Assembly: GCA_013350335.1 (NCBI GenBank)
Contig: CM023540.1
Coordinates: 48,652,552 to 48,716,551 of the forward strand
Direction of reading: 5' to 3'
DNA from: Chimonanthus salicifolius
Taxonomy: Eukaryota; Streptophyta; Magnoliopsida; Laurales; Calycanthaceae
DNA length: 64,000 nt
The notes below the pieces were generated by a model. That model was not told where the DNA came from. It saw only the letters and a program-made list of their open reading frames with translations, and did no database searches. The position numbers and the translations under genes are program-made. Shown piece by piece: positions 1 through 10,164 of the stretch (its first letter is position 1; each line of letters begins with the position of its first letter).

Positions 1-608
1 ATATTTAAGTCTCCTAGCCTGCATTTGAGCATTTTTTTTCTCATTTTTGTATCCAAATTGTGCCCAATCAGATCAAGACATTTTTTTGTAACTGATTCTG
101 GACATTTTTCACATGCCACTACATCCTTTTTTTTTTCCTAAATAATTTTCATCCGATAAATACCACAAAATATCCTTTTTTTTTTTTAACAATAGTTGCA
201 TTGCACATGCAAATGGTTGCCCGATTCCACTCTAGTAAAAAACTGTCATACTTCATCTTGTCCGTCATTCCCACTACCACTTCGTTGACTTCAGATCATT
301 TTAACAATTTTGGATTAAATTTCTAAATCTGCATCTATAAATTTGTCATTTATCATCCACCAAAAAAAAACAAAAACAATCATCCAAAAAAAATATTAAT
401 ATGATATTTAAAAGTTTAAATATAAATTCAATATTATAAAAATAATACTAGGGGACATAACCTGCTTTATGGTGTATAACAATTTATGTGTATAACTGTA
501 TACTGTATAACATTACACACTACACAATATAAAAGTAGACTGTATGGTATACAATATTGTATACTGATGAGCACAGGAAAATGACTATTTTACCATTGTA
601 TTTGGACT
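1..608. other. AT-rich flank, no gene seen
   Basis: This stretch is rich in A/T runs and has no open frame or recognisable domain. From about 470 it becomes dense in TATAC/GTATA words, including a perfect 18-base palindrome at 547-564. The gypsy array begins abruptly at about 609, where similarity to the second array unit (from 9531) starts in the middle of pol. Confidence 0.6.
547..564. repeat. Perfect 18-bp palindrome in TATAC-rich tract
   Basis: GTATACAATATTGTATAC reads the same on both strands. A close copy (16-base palindromic core) lies at 17923-17938, beyond the other end of the gypsy array, inside a similar TATAC-rich tract. This suggests that both flanks derive from one repeat family or one interrupted repeat; no element ends were identified. 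Confidence 0.6.
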
Positions 609-3508
609 AGTTACTGAGCTTCCAGCAATTGTGAAAGAATTTGCTGATGTCTTTCCAAAAGAACTCCCTGGTATACCACATATGAGGGAACTCAATTTTG
701 AGATTAAGCTGTATCCTGGTACTTCACCAGTGTCTCTACCCCATTATCGAATGGCACCAGCAGAAATGTCCTGAGTTGAAGAAGCAGCTTGATGAGTTAC
801 TCAGACTGGGTTGTATTCAGAACAGCACATCATCATGGGGAGCTCCAGTGTTGTTCGTGAAAAAGAAGGACGGTTCACTCAGAATGTGTGTGGACTACCG
901 GAAGTTGAATCAGTTAACTGTCCAGAACAAGTATCCTCTACCTAGGATCGATGATTTATTCGATCAGTTGAGGGGTTCTAGTCACTTTTCCAAGATTGAC
1001 TTGATGTCCAGTTATCATCAAATCCGGGTCAGGGAGGAAGATATCGAGAAGACAGCTTTCAGAACACGGTATGGACTATTTGAATTTGTAGTCATGCCTT
1101 TTGGGCTTACCAACGCACCTGCTGTGTTCATGGACTTAATGAACAGAATCTTCCGTCCATATCTGGATCAGTTTGTTATAGTGTTCATTGACGATATCCT
1201 GATCTATTCCAAGAGTCAGGAGGATCATGCTGAGCATCTACGAATTGTATTGAACACCTTGAGACAGAACAAGCTGTATGCCGAAGCAAGCAAATGTGAA
1301 TTTTGGCAACCGAGGTCAAATTCTTAGGGCATGTTATAACAACTGATGGTATAGCCGTTGATCCAGCAAAGGATGGCAGCAGTAAGCGAGTGAAAAGCAT
1401 CAAAGAATGTCACTGAAGTCCGTAGCTTTCTGGGTCTGGCTGGATACTATCGGAAGTTTATCATGGACTTCTCCAAAATTGCATCCCTATTGACTCGACT
1501 CACGCAGAAGGGAGTCAAATATGAGTGGTCAGAGTTGTGCAATCAGAGGTTTGAGGAGCTGAAAGAGAGACTTACAACTGCTCCTATTTTAGTTTTGCCG
1601 GAAAGAGGCAAAGGTTATGAGGTACAATGCAATGCATCAGGAGAGGGACTGGGATGTTCACTCCTGCAACGTGATCGTGTGGTGGCATATGGTTCAAGAC
1701 AACTAAAGATACATGAACGCCTCTACCCCACACATGATCTAGAATTAGTTGCGGTGGTCTTCGCTCTTAATAGCTGGAGACACTATCTATATGGTGAGAA
1801 GTTTGAAGTATTCTCATATCACAAGAGCTTGAAGTATTTATTTGATCAGAAAGAGCTCAACTTGAGGCAGTGCAGATGGATGGAATACTTGGCAGATTAT
1901 GAGTTTGCGCTCCGGTATCATCCGGGGAAGGCCAACAAGGTGGCGGATGCTCTTAGTCGTATGTCTCATGCATCAGTGGCATGTCTGATCAGGACCGAAT
2001 GGGAGATGTTGAATACCATTCGTGAGTTCAATCTATACATTACAAACCATGGGAGTATGTACAATTTGATCATACGATCCAACATGGCTACAAAGATTGA
2101 ACAAGAGTAGCGAACAGATCCGGAAATGGCAGAGACATGGGCCAAGATGTCTATTGGCGAGGTTGTACCGGATTGGGAATTACACCAGGACAGGGTCTTA
2201 TGTTTCGGGGTAGAATTTATGTGCCAAGAAGCTGCAGAAAAGAATTACTGATAGAGGCACATCAGAGCAGGTTCTTCATTCATCCGGGTAGCACAAAAAT
2301 GTATCATGACTTAAAAAGACATTATTGGTGGCATGGACTCAAGAAGGATGTTGCAGAGTTTGTGGCTCATTGTTTAACTTGTCTGCAAGTTAAGACGGAA
2401 CATCAGAAGCCACCAGGGTTACTCAAACACTTTTCTGTGCTAGAATGGAAATGGGAGCACATTTCCATGGACTTTGTGACAGGATTACCGAGGTCCTCTA
2501 AGGGACAATGACGCTATATGGGTCGTGGTAGACCGACTGACCAAATCCGTGCATTTTATTCCTATCAAGATGTCGGATTCTTCTGAGACATTGGGTCGGC
2601 GGTATATCTAGGACATCATCAGATTACATGGTGTTCCTCGGACAATCGTATCTGATAGAGATGGCCGATTCACTGGAAGGGTGTGGTAGAGCATGCAGTC
2701 GGCCATGGGGACCGATCTACTTACTAGCACAGCATTCCATCCACAGACCGATGGACAATCGAAAAAAACAATACAAACATTGGAGGACATGCTGAGGGCG
2801 TGCATGCTAGACTTCAAAGGTGGATGGGAGGATCATTTGCCATTGGTGGAGTTTTCTTATAACAATAGCTATCAAGCAAGTCTTCAGATGGCACCATTCG
2901 AAGCTTTATATGGTAGACCATGCAGGTCACCAGTGTGCTGGACCGAGGTCAGCGAACCTGCATTGATAGGACCTGAGTTGGTTGCTGAAACTACTGCACA
3001 GATCCAGTTGATACGTCAACATTTGTTGACCGCACAGAGTCGGCAAAAGAGCTATGCTGATAAGAGGAGGAGGTTTCTCGAATTTGAAGCGGGAAATATG
3101 GTATTCTTGAAGGTCTCGCCACGAAAAGGGCACATGAGATTTGGGAAGAAAGGAAAATTTTCGCCAAGATATGTGGGACCGTTTTCGATTATCAGAAGGA
3201 TGGGAGATGTAGCCTATCAGTTGGCACTTCCTTCGCAATTGGCGTCTCTACATGATGTATTCCATGTGTCGATGCTGAGGAAGTACAACCCTGATCCGTC
3301 TCATGTTTTGAATGTGCAAGATATAGATGTGCAAAGCGACGTCACTTATGTCGTGAAGCCGGTCAGAATATTAGAGAGTGCGCAAAGGGTGTTGCGAAAC
3401 CGAGCGATTCAGTTCGTCAAGGTGGTATGGGATCAACATGGTGTTGAGGAAGCCACTTGGGAATTGGAATCGGAGATGAGAACATCTCACCCTGAATTGT
3501 TTGTATGA
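609..3508 (+). pseudogene. G1 gypsy pol fragment (RT, RNase H, integrase, chromodomain), broken
   Basis: This pol is 5'-truncated: gag and protease are absent and similarity starts just before RT. RT motifs are visible (CVDYRKLNQ near 890, FIDD near 1187), then RNase H (1590-1980), the integrase HHCC zinc site (about 2280-2400), the integrase core and a tail ending WELESEMRTSHPELFV. Breaks compared with G2 and G3: one-base shifts near 770, 1305, 2175 and 2505, and stops at 2108, 2609 and 2686. Key residues are also lost: the first RNase H Asp is Asn (1631-1633), a second Asp is Tyr (1816-1818), and the integrase Glu is Lys (2762-2764). It is certainly non-functional. The TAG at 2609 is shared with G2. 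Confidence 0.9.
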
Positions 3509-3554
3509 TTTATTTTGAAATTCTACTTCGCTCGATTTTCGGGACGAAAATTAT

Positions 3555-3570
3555 AAAAAGAGTATTGTAT
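3555..3570 (+). other. Polypurine tract candidate of G1
   Basis: AAAAAGAG sits just before the LTR start, where the plus-strand primer of reverse transcription is expected. The equivalent in G3 (36726-36735) is longer, AAAAAGAGGG. It is weak because several pyrimidines separate it from TGTAACA. Confidence 0.4.
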
Positions 3571-4933
3571 TGTAACACCCTGGAATTTCAAAGTTATCAA
3601 TTTATATGAATTTATTCATATTTACGAAATTGCCATTGTGATATATTTGAGTTGAATTTAAATGGGTCAATGGTTCAAACAAGACCCAATGGTTAGTAGT
3701 TTTGATTACAAAACAAATAAATGGATAAGATGAACTTAAATGGGTCAAGAATCATAATTGGGTCAAATTTAGTTAAATGGGTTAAAATGGCTAAATGGGA
3801 CCCAATGGGTTGAAATGGGCATGATTAATCATGAGTGAGCTCAAAGCTTAAGTGGTTTGAGTTTATTAAATAATTGAGTTTGTTTGAGTTGAAATAAATG
3901 TTGGAGTTTTGTTGAGTGGAATTTATTAGTTGAGTTACATTAATGAATGAGTTGAGTTTTGGGTGAGTTAAATAAAAGAGTTGGATGAATAAATATTTTA
4001 AGTGAGTGTATGAGAGTGGTGTGTGCTTATTACAAGTTTTTTTTTAAACAATGAAAAACGTTGGAATTACATGGGAGAGGTATTTCATGCATGTAACTCC
4101 AAGATAAGAAATTTACGGAGGTGGCGTTTTTGGGAGTTACAAAGGTGGGAGGTTTATTTCAAATGCAAATGGTAGGCACGTTGGAAATGGTTGGGTGTAC
4201 ATGGTTTGGGTCTTCAAAGGACAACCAATAGATAGGTTTATAATTTATGCATGTAACTCCAAGGTTGGAGAATAAAGAGTTGTTGATTGGAGGAGTTACA
4301 CACAATAGTTTATGTTTTTTTAAAATTCAAATTTTAGTCTAAACACGTTGGAGAAGGGGAAGAGTTTCATCTTAAGATGAAACCCCCATACGAGTTGTTA
4401 ATGAGAGGAGGAGGTTACACTAATGCATACAACAAGAGGCCGTTGGGTACCCTTGGAGGTACATCTCAAAGATGAAACCCCCAAGGAAGGTATTAAGAAA
4501 TGAAGGTTACACAAAGGTTTCATATTCAAAATTGTTACATATGTTGGAACCATGAGGATTAACCACCTTAGATGGAAGGTCAAGGGTTAAAAACGTTGGA
4601 GGGTTTCATCTCAAGGATGAAACCCCCAAATGAAATAAGAGTTAAAGATAAATGCAATAGGAGTTACAACTTTTGGTACCAAAGAGATCACATGGGCTGA
4701 ATGGAATTTAGCCAAAGAAGTTTCATTTTTACTCTCCCTATCTCTCTTGGCCAGTTCTTTATCTTCTCAAACACTAAGAGCAGCAGCTGGTTGTTTAATC
4801 AGTCCTTGGATTGATCCCTTTTCATCAAGACAAGTTCAGCAAAAGGGAAGGAACAAGCGGGAGTGAAGATCAAGTGGAGGAGTCGCGAAACGGTAGGTTT
4901 TCGATAAACTATCTTTAATTAAGAATTATGATC

Positions 4934-6377
4934 CGGCCATTGGATGGCCGAATCTAACAAGGGTTATATATTGGTTGGAAGTGCATGAATAAGACAAAAA
5001 AATGGGTTATAGGGTTCGGCCACTTGGGATGGCCAAACCCCATGAAAAGAATGGGTTAATTTACATGGTCTTTTGGAACAAAATTATGGACTGTTTTTGG
5101 ATGCTAAGTTAGATTGTTTTCATGCTTTGAAAAATTCTAAAATTATGGTTTTAAGTGTCATGTGTTGGGTTATGGATTGGCCGAACACATCAAGGGATTA
5201 ATCTTGAATGAGATTGTTCAAAAAGGAGAGAAAATACATCATTGGGTTCAGCCATTTTGGTTGGCCGAACCCCATGATAAAAGTGGATTAGGTTTGGTGT
5301 TTTTTAAAGGACAAAAATCATGTCAAAACATGGTAAATTTTATATATGTCAAATGGGTCATCTTGTGGCCAAAAATCAGTAAGTAGGATGAGAAGATTTA
5401 CATCAAGGAAACCTTGGGGTTCGGCCATGTGTATGGCCTAACCCCATGTACTGTTTTGATGGTTATTTGGGTCAAGTGTAGGATGGATTTTTATGTAAAC
5501 ATAATGTGCTTTGATTTAAGAATAAGATAGGTTTATCTATGGACTTAGTGCTAAGTTATAATTGGATAAATGGATCTAAACCATAGGCCATGAGGTTCAG
5601 CCAATTGGGTTGGCCGAACCCCATGAAATGGTATGACATTTCATGGAATTATTTAATGGTTTTGTGAGATTTTAAAGGATTTAAAGTGAAGATAAGCTTA
5701 CTGTTTTTTTTAGGTAACTATGGCTTGGTTGAACCATATTAATACTATGGTTAAATTTTGGATTAAAACCATGGACAAAGGTTGGAATAATTACACCAAG
5801 AACCATAGGGTTCGGCCATATGTATGGCCGAACCCCATGGACTGTTATGTGGATATTTGGATTGAGTTTTACAAAATGGAAATCATACAAAGTGATGGAC
5901 TTATTGGATGGTTTTGAAAGGTAAAAACGTGATAACATTATACAGTTATCCTATGTCTAAATGAGACCAAAAACATGTTTAAAAGGACCAAAACATGGAC
6001 ATAGGGTTCGGCCACCTTGGATGGCCGAATCCCATGTAAGTATTTGATTGTTTGGTTTGGCTTTCAAGAAGATGGAAATCACATCAATTATGGACTTAGT
6101 ACTAAGATGGTTTGTTGATGAACTTTGTTTTCTAAGACAAAATTAAACAAAGGGTTAGTATAGTGGCGTTGTTGTAAATATGATTGAAAAGATTAAATGA
6201 TCAAATGAATAGACTTATGAGCCAAAACCTAAGGTGGTAAGGTTCGGCCTTGTAGTATGGCCGAACCTTACCAAGGTTCATTTGAGAGTTTGGGATACTT
6301 AGATGGTATTAATTAAATAAAAGAGTTACCAAGGTTTAAATGGGTGAGGTTCGGCCATGGGGTATGGCCGAACCCCA
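4934..6377 (+). repeat. Array of TTCGGCCA/TGGCCGAA stem-loops in LTR-A
   Basis: About nine imperfect copies of GGTTCGGCCA, a 4-10 base spacer, then TGGCCGAACCCCATG recur every 80-240 bases, all in one orientation (for example near 5013, 5421, 5811, 6006, 6241 and 6350). Each can fold into a stem of 8-10 pairs. The spacing is too irregular and the units too degenerate for a satellite or a CRISPR. The array is present in every long LTR copy in the window. Confidence 0.85.
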
Positions 6378-6677
6378 CAAAGTGGATTTTTTGGGTTTTA
6401 GATCAAATTAGAATCATATGGTCAAATGATTAACTTGCTGCCATGTACATAGGGTATTCGGATTTCTAGAACTGGTGTACAAGCCTATGATCAGAAGACG
6501 GTTCAAAGGAAGGGTCGAACAAAGTAAACTAGTGTAGGTTTCCTACCTTTATTGTAACCACTATTCCATATGCTGTTTTATGTTGATTTCGATATCGTAT
6601 ATGATTGTAAAGTTATGTTTCTAAATGACATGTTTGCATAGACATCTCATGCATGGCATGGGATGATGGTGTTGTAA

Positions 6678-6833
6678 CCGGAGGCCACACTCCGTCGGGG
6701 CGTCCGAAAGACCAATGTGGGGTACCCTGATGATGAGAATCCCATCAGGAGGAATCCGGAGGCCACACTCCGTCGGGGCGTCCGAAAGACCACTATGGGT
6801 TACCTTGACGATGAGAATCTCATCAAGTGATGG
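6678..6833 (+). repeat. Two-copy 78-bp direct repeat in LTR-A
   Basis: CCGGAGGCCACACTCCGTCG begins at 6678 and again at 6756. Each copy ends near a GATGAGAATC word. The same pair occurs in LTR-B (15593-15745) and in the solo LTR (59969-60120), so it is an old part of the LTR. Confidence 0.8.
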
Positions 6834-7232
6834 CTGTGTTGAATGGTGATGGGTGGGACTAATTATATGTTCATTTCATACATAGCATGTTTTTATGGAA
6901 GAACGTGGATCGAGAAGAGGACCAAGCAAGGAAACTTGGGCGGTTTGAATGATTTTGAATGGACTTGAATGGACAATTCATGGATGTGTTATTTGAATTA
7001 TTTGGACAATGTAATTTGGTAACTAGATTTGTTGGCATGTAATAAGTAGATAAGTAGATGCTGTGGATTGGTTTATTTTGGATGGTTGAATGGTAGATTA
7101 ATATTATTTAGTAATTTTGTAAAATAAGATTATGTACTTTGCTATCTAAGAATGGAAAATTGGAATAGTCTCAGGTTCTATTATAACCTCAGTTAGATTA
7201 AAGCTAAGTTAATTCCGCAAGTTATATATGTA

Positions 7233-7312
7233 CCATGTGCGGATCAGTTTTATGGACTTAGTTCATACGCACATGGGCTTGGCCAGTTAAGGGTCGAATT
7301 TAGAGATCCGAA
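7233..7312 (+). other. Paired hairpins near the 3' end of LTR-A
   Basis: Stem 1 pairs CCATGTGCG (7233-7241) with CGCACATGG (7268-7276). Stem 2 pairs TCGAAT (7294-7299) with ATCCGA (7306-7311), with one mismatch. The arms are conserved in the other copies with compensating changes. By position they would lie in the U5 or leader RNA just upstream of the primer site; a role is inference. Confidence 0.65.
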
Positions 7313-7415
7313 CTTAAATCGCGTCGTGACACTCCGCCCCGATCACATGATTATTATATTTAAAAAAAAAAGAAAAACTCTGAAAATTAGAGTGAAAAGG
7401 GCGGGGCGTTACAGT

Positions 7416-7427
7416 TGGTATCAGAGC
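7416..7427 (+). other. Primer binding site of G2 (initiator Met tRNA)
   Basis: TGGTATCAGAGC lies three bases after the LTR end. It is the usual plant PBS complementary to the 3' end of initiator tRNA-Met, and it fixes the LTR/interior border. Confidence 0.85.
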
Positions 7428-7820
7428 GAAACGGGAAGTTGAGTCTTCTGAAGTAAGATTAAGACGGTTTCATGTCTCACTGACGGATAAGAATCCCAAC
7501 TGACCTACTCTTTGGAGTCCGCTGACTGGGGGCCGAATTAATTTACTTCGTGGACTCAGACTGAACAAATCAATCTGAAAACAACAGTGAAAGATAGCAA
7601 AAGTACAGTATTATAATTGATCTATCAAACATAGCAAAATAGGATCTACATCCCCCAATACTCCCCAATTGAGGAAAAACAAAACATAGGGAATTTAGAG
7701 ATTCTCCCCTCAAAAACAAATAGAAAACCAAGTTTGCTTATTTGGAAATCTCCCCAAAATTGTGAAAAATACAAACTGTTCGAGGAAACTAAGTCAATAA
7801 TGTTTACATGACTTAGGGAA
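7428..7820 (+). other. G2 untranslated leader
   Basis: This is the stretch between the primer site and the first plausible Gag start, ATG at 7821. It is A-rich, with no open frame and no recognised motif. Confidence 0.5.
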
Positions 7821-8139
7821 ATGGCTCCAAAGAAAAGGATCTCTTAGAACCAGAAAGGGAAGGAAAATGTGTTGCAAATCACGCAACATGAGGAAGTGTT
7901 ATCACAAGACGAAAAATCTATACATGAGAAGGAGGTAACCCAACCTGATAAGGAGCGATCTGTCCATGAAAAGTCCCACAATGGGGAAGAATTACAAGAC
8001 TCTTGGAGGGAAGAAAAGGGGAGTGAGAATGCATCACGGAAGGAGGGAGAAGGGTAACAGTGGTGTACATATACCACATGTGCCGCCTGAGCTTCAGGGT
8101 TTAGTTCAAGCAGTGGTAACCTCTGTACTCCAGTAACAT
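7821..8139 (+). pseudogene. G2 Gag N-terminus, broken
   Basis: The likely original start is the ATG at 7821 (MAPKKR), a typical opening for this lineage. The frame meets a TAG at 7845, then runs as a charged Glu/Lys-rich stretch (7869-8054) to a TAA at 8055. It shifts frame before the Gag domain, where another TAA at 8134 sits just upstream of ATG 8140. The ATG at 8140 is therefore probably a downstream remnant start and not the original one. The evidence is frame continuity and composition; no close homologue could be compared. Confidence 0.55.
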
Positions 8140-10164
8140 ATGAATGGGAGTGAAAGTTCCAAGGATGCCAGTGACCGGAGTAACGCTCGAGAATTCCAGC
8201 AACAGCGTCCTCCTTATTTCAAAGGGAAGAAAGGGGCTGTCGGAGCGGAGCATTGGCTGAAGAAGATCACTCAGATCTTAAATTTACTTAAGATCTCGAG
8301 TCATGCTGATAGGATTCTACTAGCTACTTCACAATTGATAGAAGATGCCGGTAAATGGTGGGAGGTGGTGGAGAAGCAGAGGGCACTCAAACCAGTTAGG
8401 GAGAGGACGGTCATGACATGGAATGAGTTTTCAGGAACCTTTCTGGAACACTACTTTCCGGATGAGAAGGAACGACAGACGCAAGCCTTTCTGTCCTTGG
8501 TACAAGGCTCTATGACGGTGGCAGAGTATCACTGGGAATTTCTCAGTTTATCCATCTATGCATTCTATATGGTGGACACGGAACATCGCAGAGCAAGGAA
8601 GTTTGAGAGGGGTTTACGGCCAAATATCAGGGCCAAAGTGACCATATTCAAGTGCACCACATTGGCTGAAGTGGTCAGCAAGGCCACAATAGCAGAAGAG
8701 GAGTTGAATGCAATGGTGCGGTTTGACAACCGCCGAGCTCCAAGTGGGAGGGGTGGGTTCCAGCGCAACAAGAGGTTCCGACTGAACTTCAGCAGACCCA
8801 CACCATCTTCAGGGTCCACGGGGGGCTTTTGTCCCAATCAGCCCTCCCCATCTGCATCAGTCACCCAGTCATTCAAAGGGGTGAACAACTGTTTCCACTG
8901 TGATCAGCCGGGTCACTTCAAGAGAGACTGTCCAAAGCTCAATAAGCTCTCATATTCCAGAGGATCTTTCCGTCCACCAGCTAGGCCAGCTAACTCCCGA
9001 GGAGGCAGGACTTATAATCAGGCAGGCCGGGCGCCTAATCCTACCGGATCTAGACGACTATTTGCTCTAGAACCTCCTGAGGATGTGGATCATTCTGTGA
9101 TTCAAGGTATGGCCGTTGTCAATTGTTCTTATGCTTATGCATTGTTTGATTCTGGAGCATCGCATTCTTTTATATCTGCATCCTTTATAACTGCTACTGG
9201 AACACTAGTTCAAAAGCTGTCCACCACACTCACAGTAGTATCCCCTGTCGGAGACACATCTTTGGGACTCATATGCACGGCCATAAATACAGAACTCGTT
9301 GGACTCAGATTTGAGTTCAATTATTTGGTACTCGACATGACTGAGTACGATATTATATTCGGCATGGACTGGTTGGCTAGTTATGAAGCGAATATTGATT
9401 GTTATCGCCGAAGAGTGACATTTTGGTCACCCGAGGGAAAGCAGTATATAGTTCGTGTCGACAAGCAAAACAGACTGCAGGAAGGGTTGTACCATTTGGT
9501 GTTGAACAATATTGTCATCAACAAAGCACCAGTTACTGAGCTTCCAGCAATTGTGAAAGAATTTGCAGATGTCTTTCCAAAAGAACTCCCCGGTATACCA
9601 CCTATGAGGGAGCTCAATTTTGAGATCAAGCTGTATCCTGGTACTTCACCAGTGTCTCTAACCCATTATCGGATGGCACCAACAGAAATATTTGAGTTGA
9701 AGAAGCAGCTTGATGAGTTACTCAGACTGGGTTGTATTCAGAACAACACATCATCATGGGGAGCTCCAGTGTTGTTCGTGAAAAAGAAGGACGGTTCACT
9801 CAGAATGTGTGTGGACTACCGGAAGTTGAATCAGTTAACTGTCCGGAACAAGTATCCTCTACCTAGGATCGATGATTTATTCGATCAGTTGAGGGGTTCC
9901 AGTCACTTTTCCAAGATTGACTTGATGTCCGGTTATCATCAAATCCGGGTCAGGGAGGAAGATATTGAGAAGACAGCTTTCAGAACACGGTATGGACAAC
10001 TTGAATTTGTAGTCATGCCTTTTGGGCTTACCAACGCACCTGCTGTGTTCATGGACTTAATGAACAGAATCTTCCGTCCATATCTGGATCAGTTTGTTAT
10101 AGTGTTCATTGACGATATCATGATCTATTCCAAGAGTCAGAAGGATCATGCTGAGCATCTATGA
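8140..10164 (+). pseudogene. G2 gag-protease-RT open frame (674 aa, truncated)
   Basis: This is the longest open frame in the window. Residues 1-200 are a retrotransposon Gag domain (WW, YFP and AEYH...L motifs). A CCHC zinc knuckle [14 protein letters not shown] lies at 8890-8931. The aspartic protease motif [10 protein letters not shown] is near 9142-9171, and RT follows from about 9560 with [15 protein letters not shown] and the catalytic FIDD (about 10105-10119). It should make one polyprotein that also includes RNase H and integrase, but a TGA at 10162 ends it. G1 and G3 have CGA or CGG there, so a C-to-T change at a CpG explains it. The 5' part is also broken, so this is a remnant despite its length. 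Confidence 0.9.

Larger units (their letters stand above)
3571..7413 (+). repeat. LTR-A: long gypsy LTR shared by G1 and G2
   Basis: It starts TGTAACACCCTGG and ends GGGCGGGGCGTTACA, and the primer site follows three bases later. The length is 3843 bp, unusually long for an LTR. In order it holds a GGGTCAA-rich segment, CT-rich and hairpin-array segments, a two-copy 78-bp repeat, and paired hairpins near the end. Compared with LTR-B it lacks about 132 bp after position 6901, where a short GGAA word flanks the missing piece. There is no coding capacity. Confidence 0.9.

Noticed and set aside
1185..3238. Minus-strand frames over gypsy pol (also at 11839, 35985 and 40832)
   Set aside because: Shadows of the pol reading frame on the other strand, recurring in every pol copy.
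4934..6377. CRISPR-like array of repeats and spacers
   Set aside because: Units are degenerate, spacing varies from 80 to 240 bases, there are no cas genes, and the context is a plant LTR.
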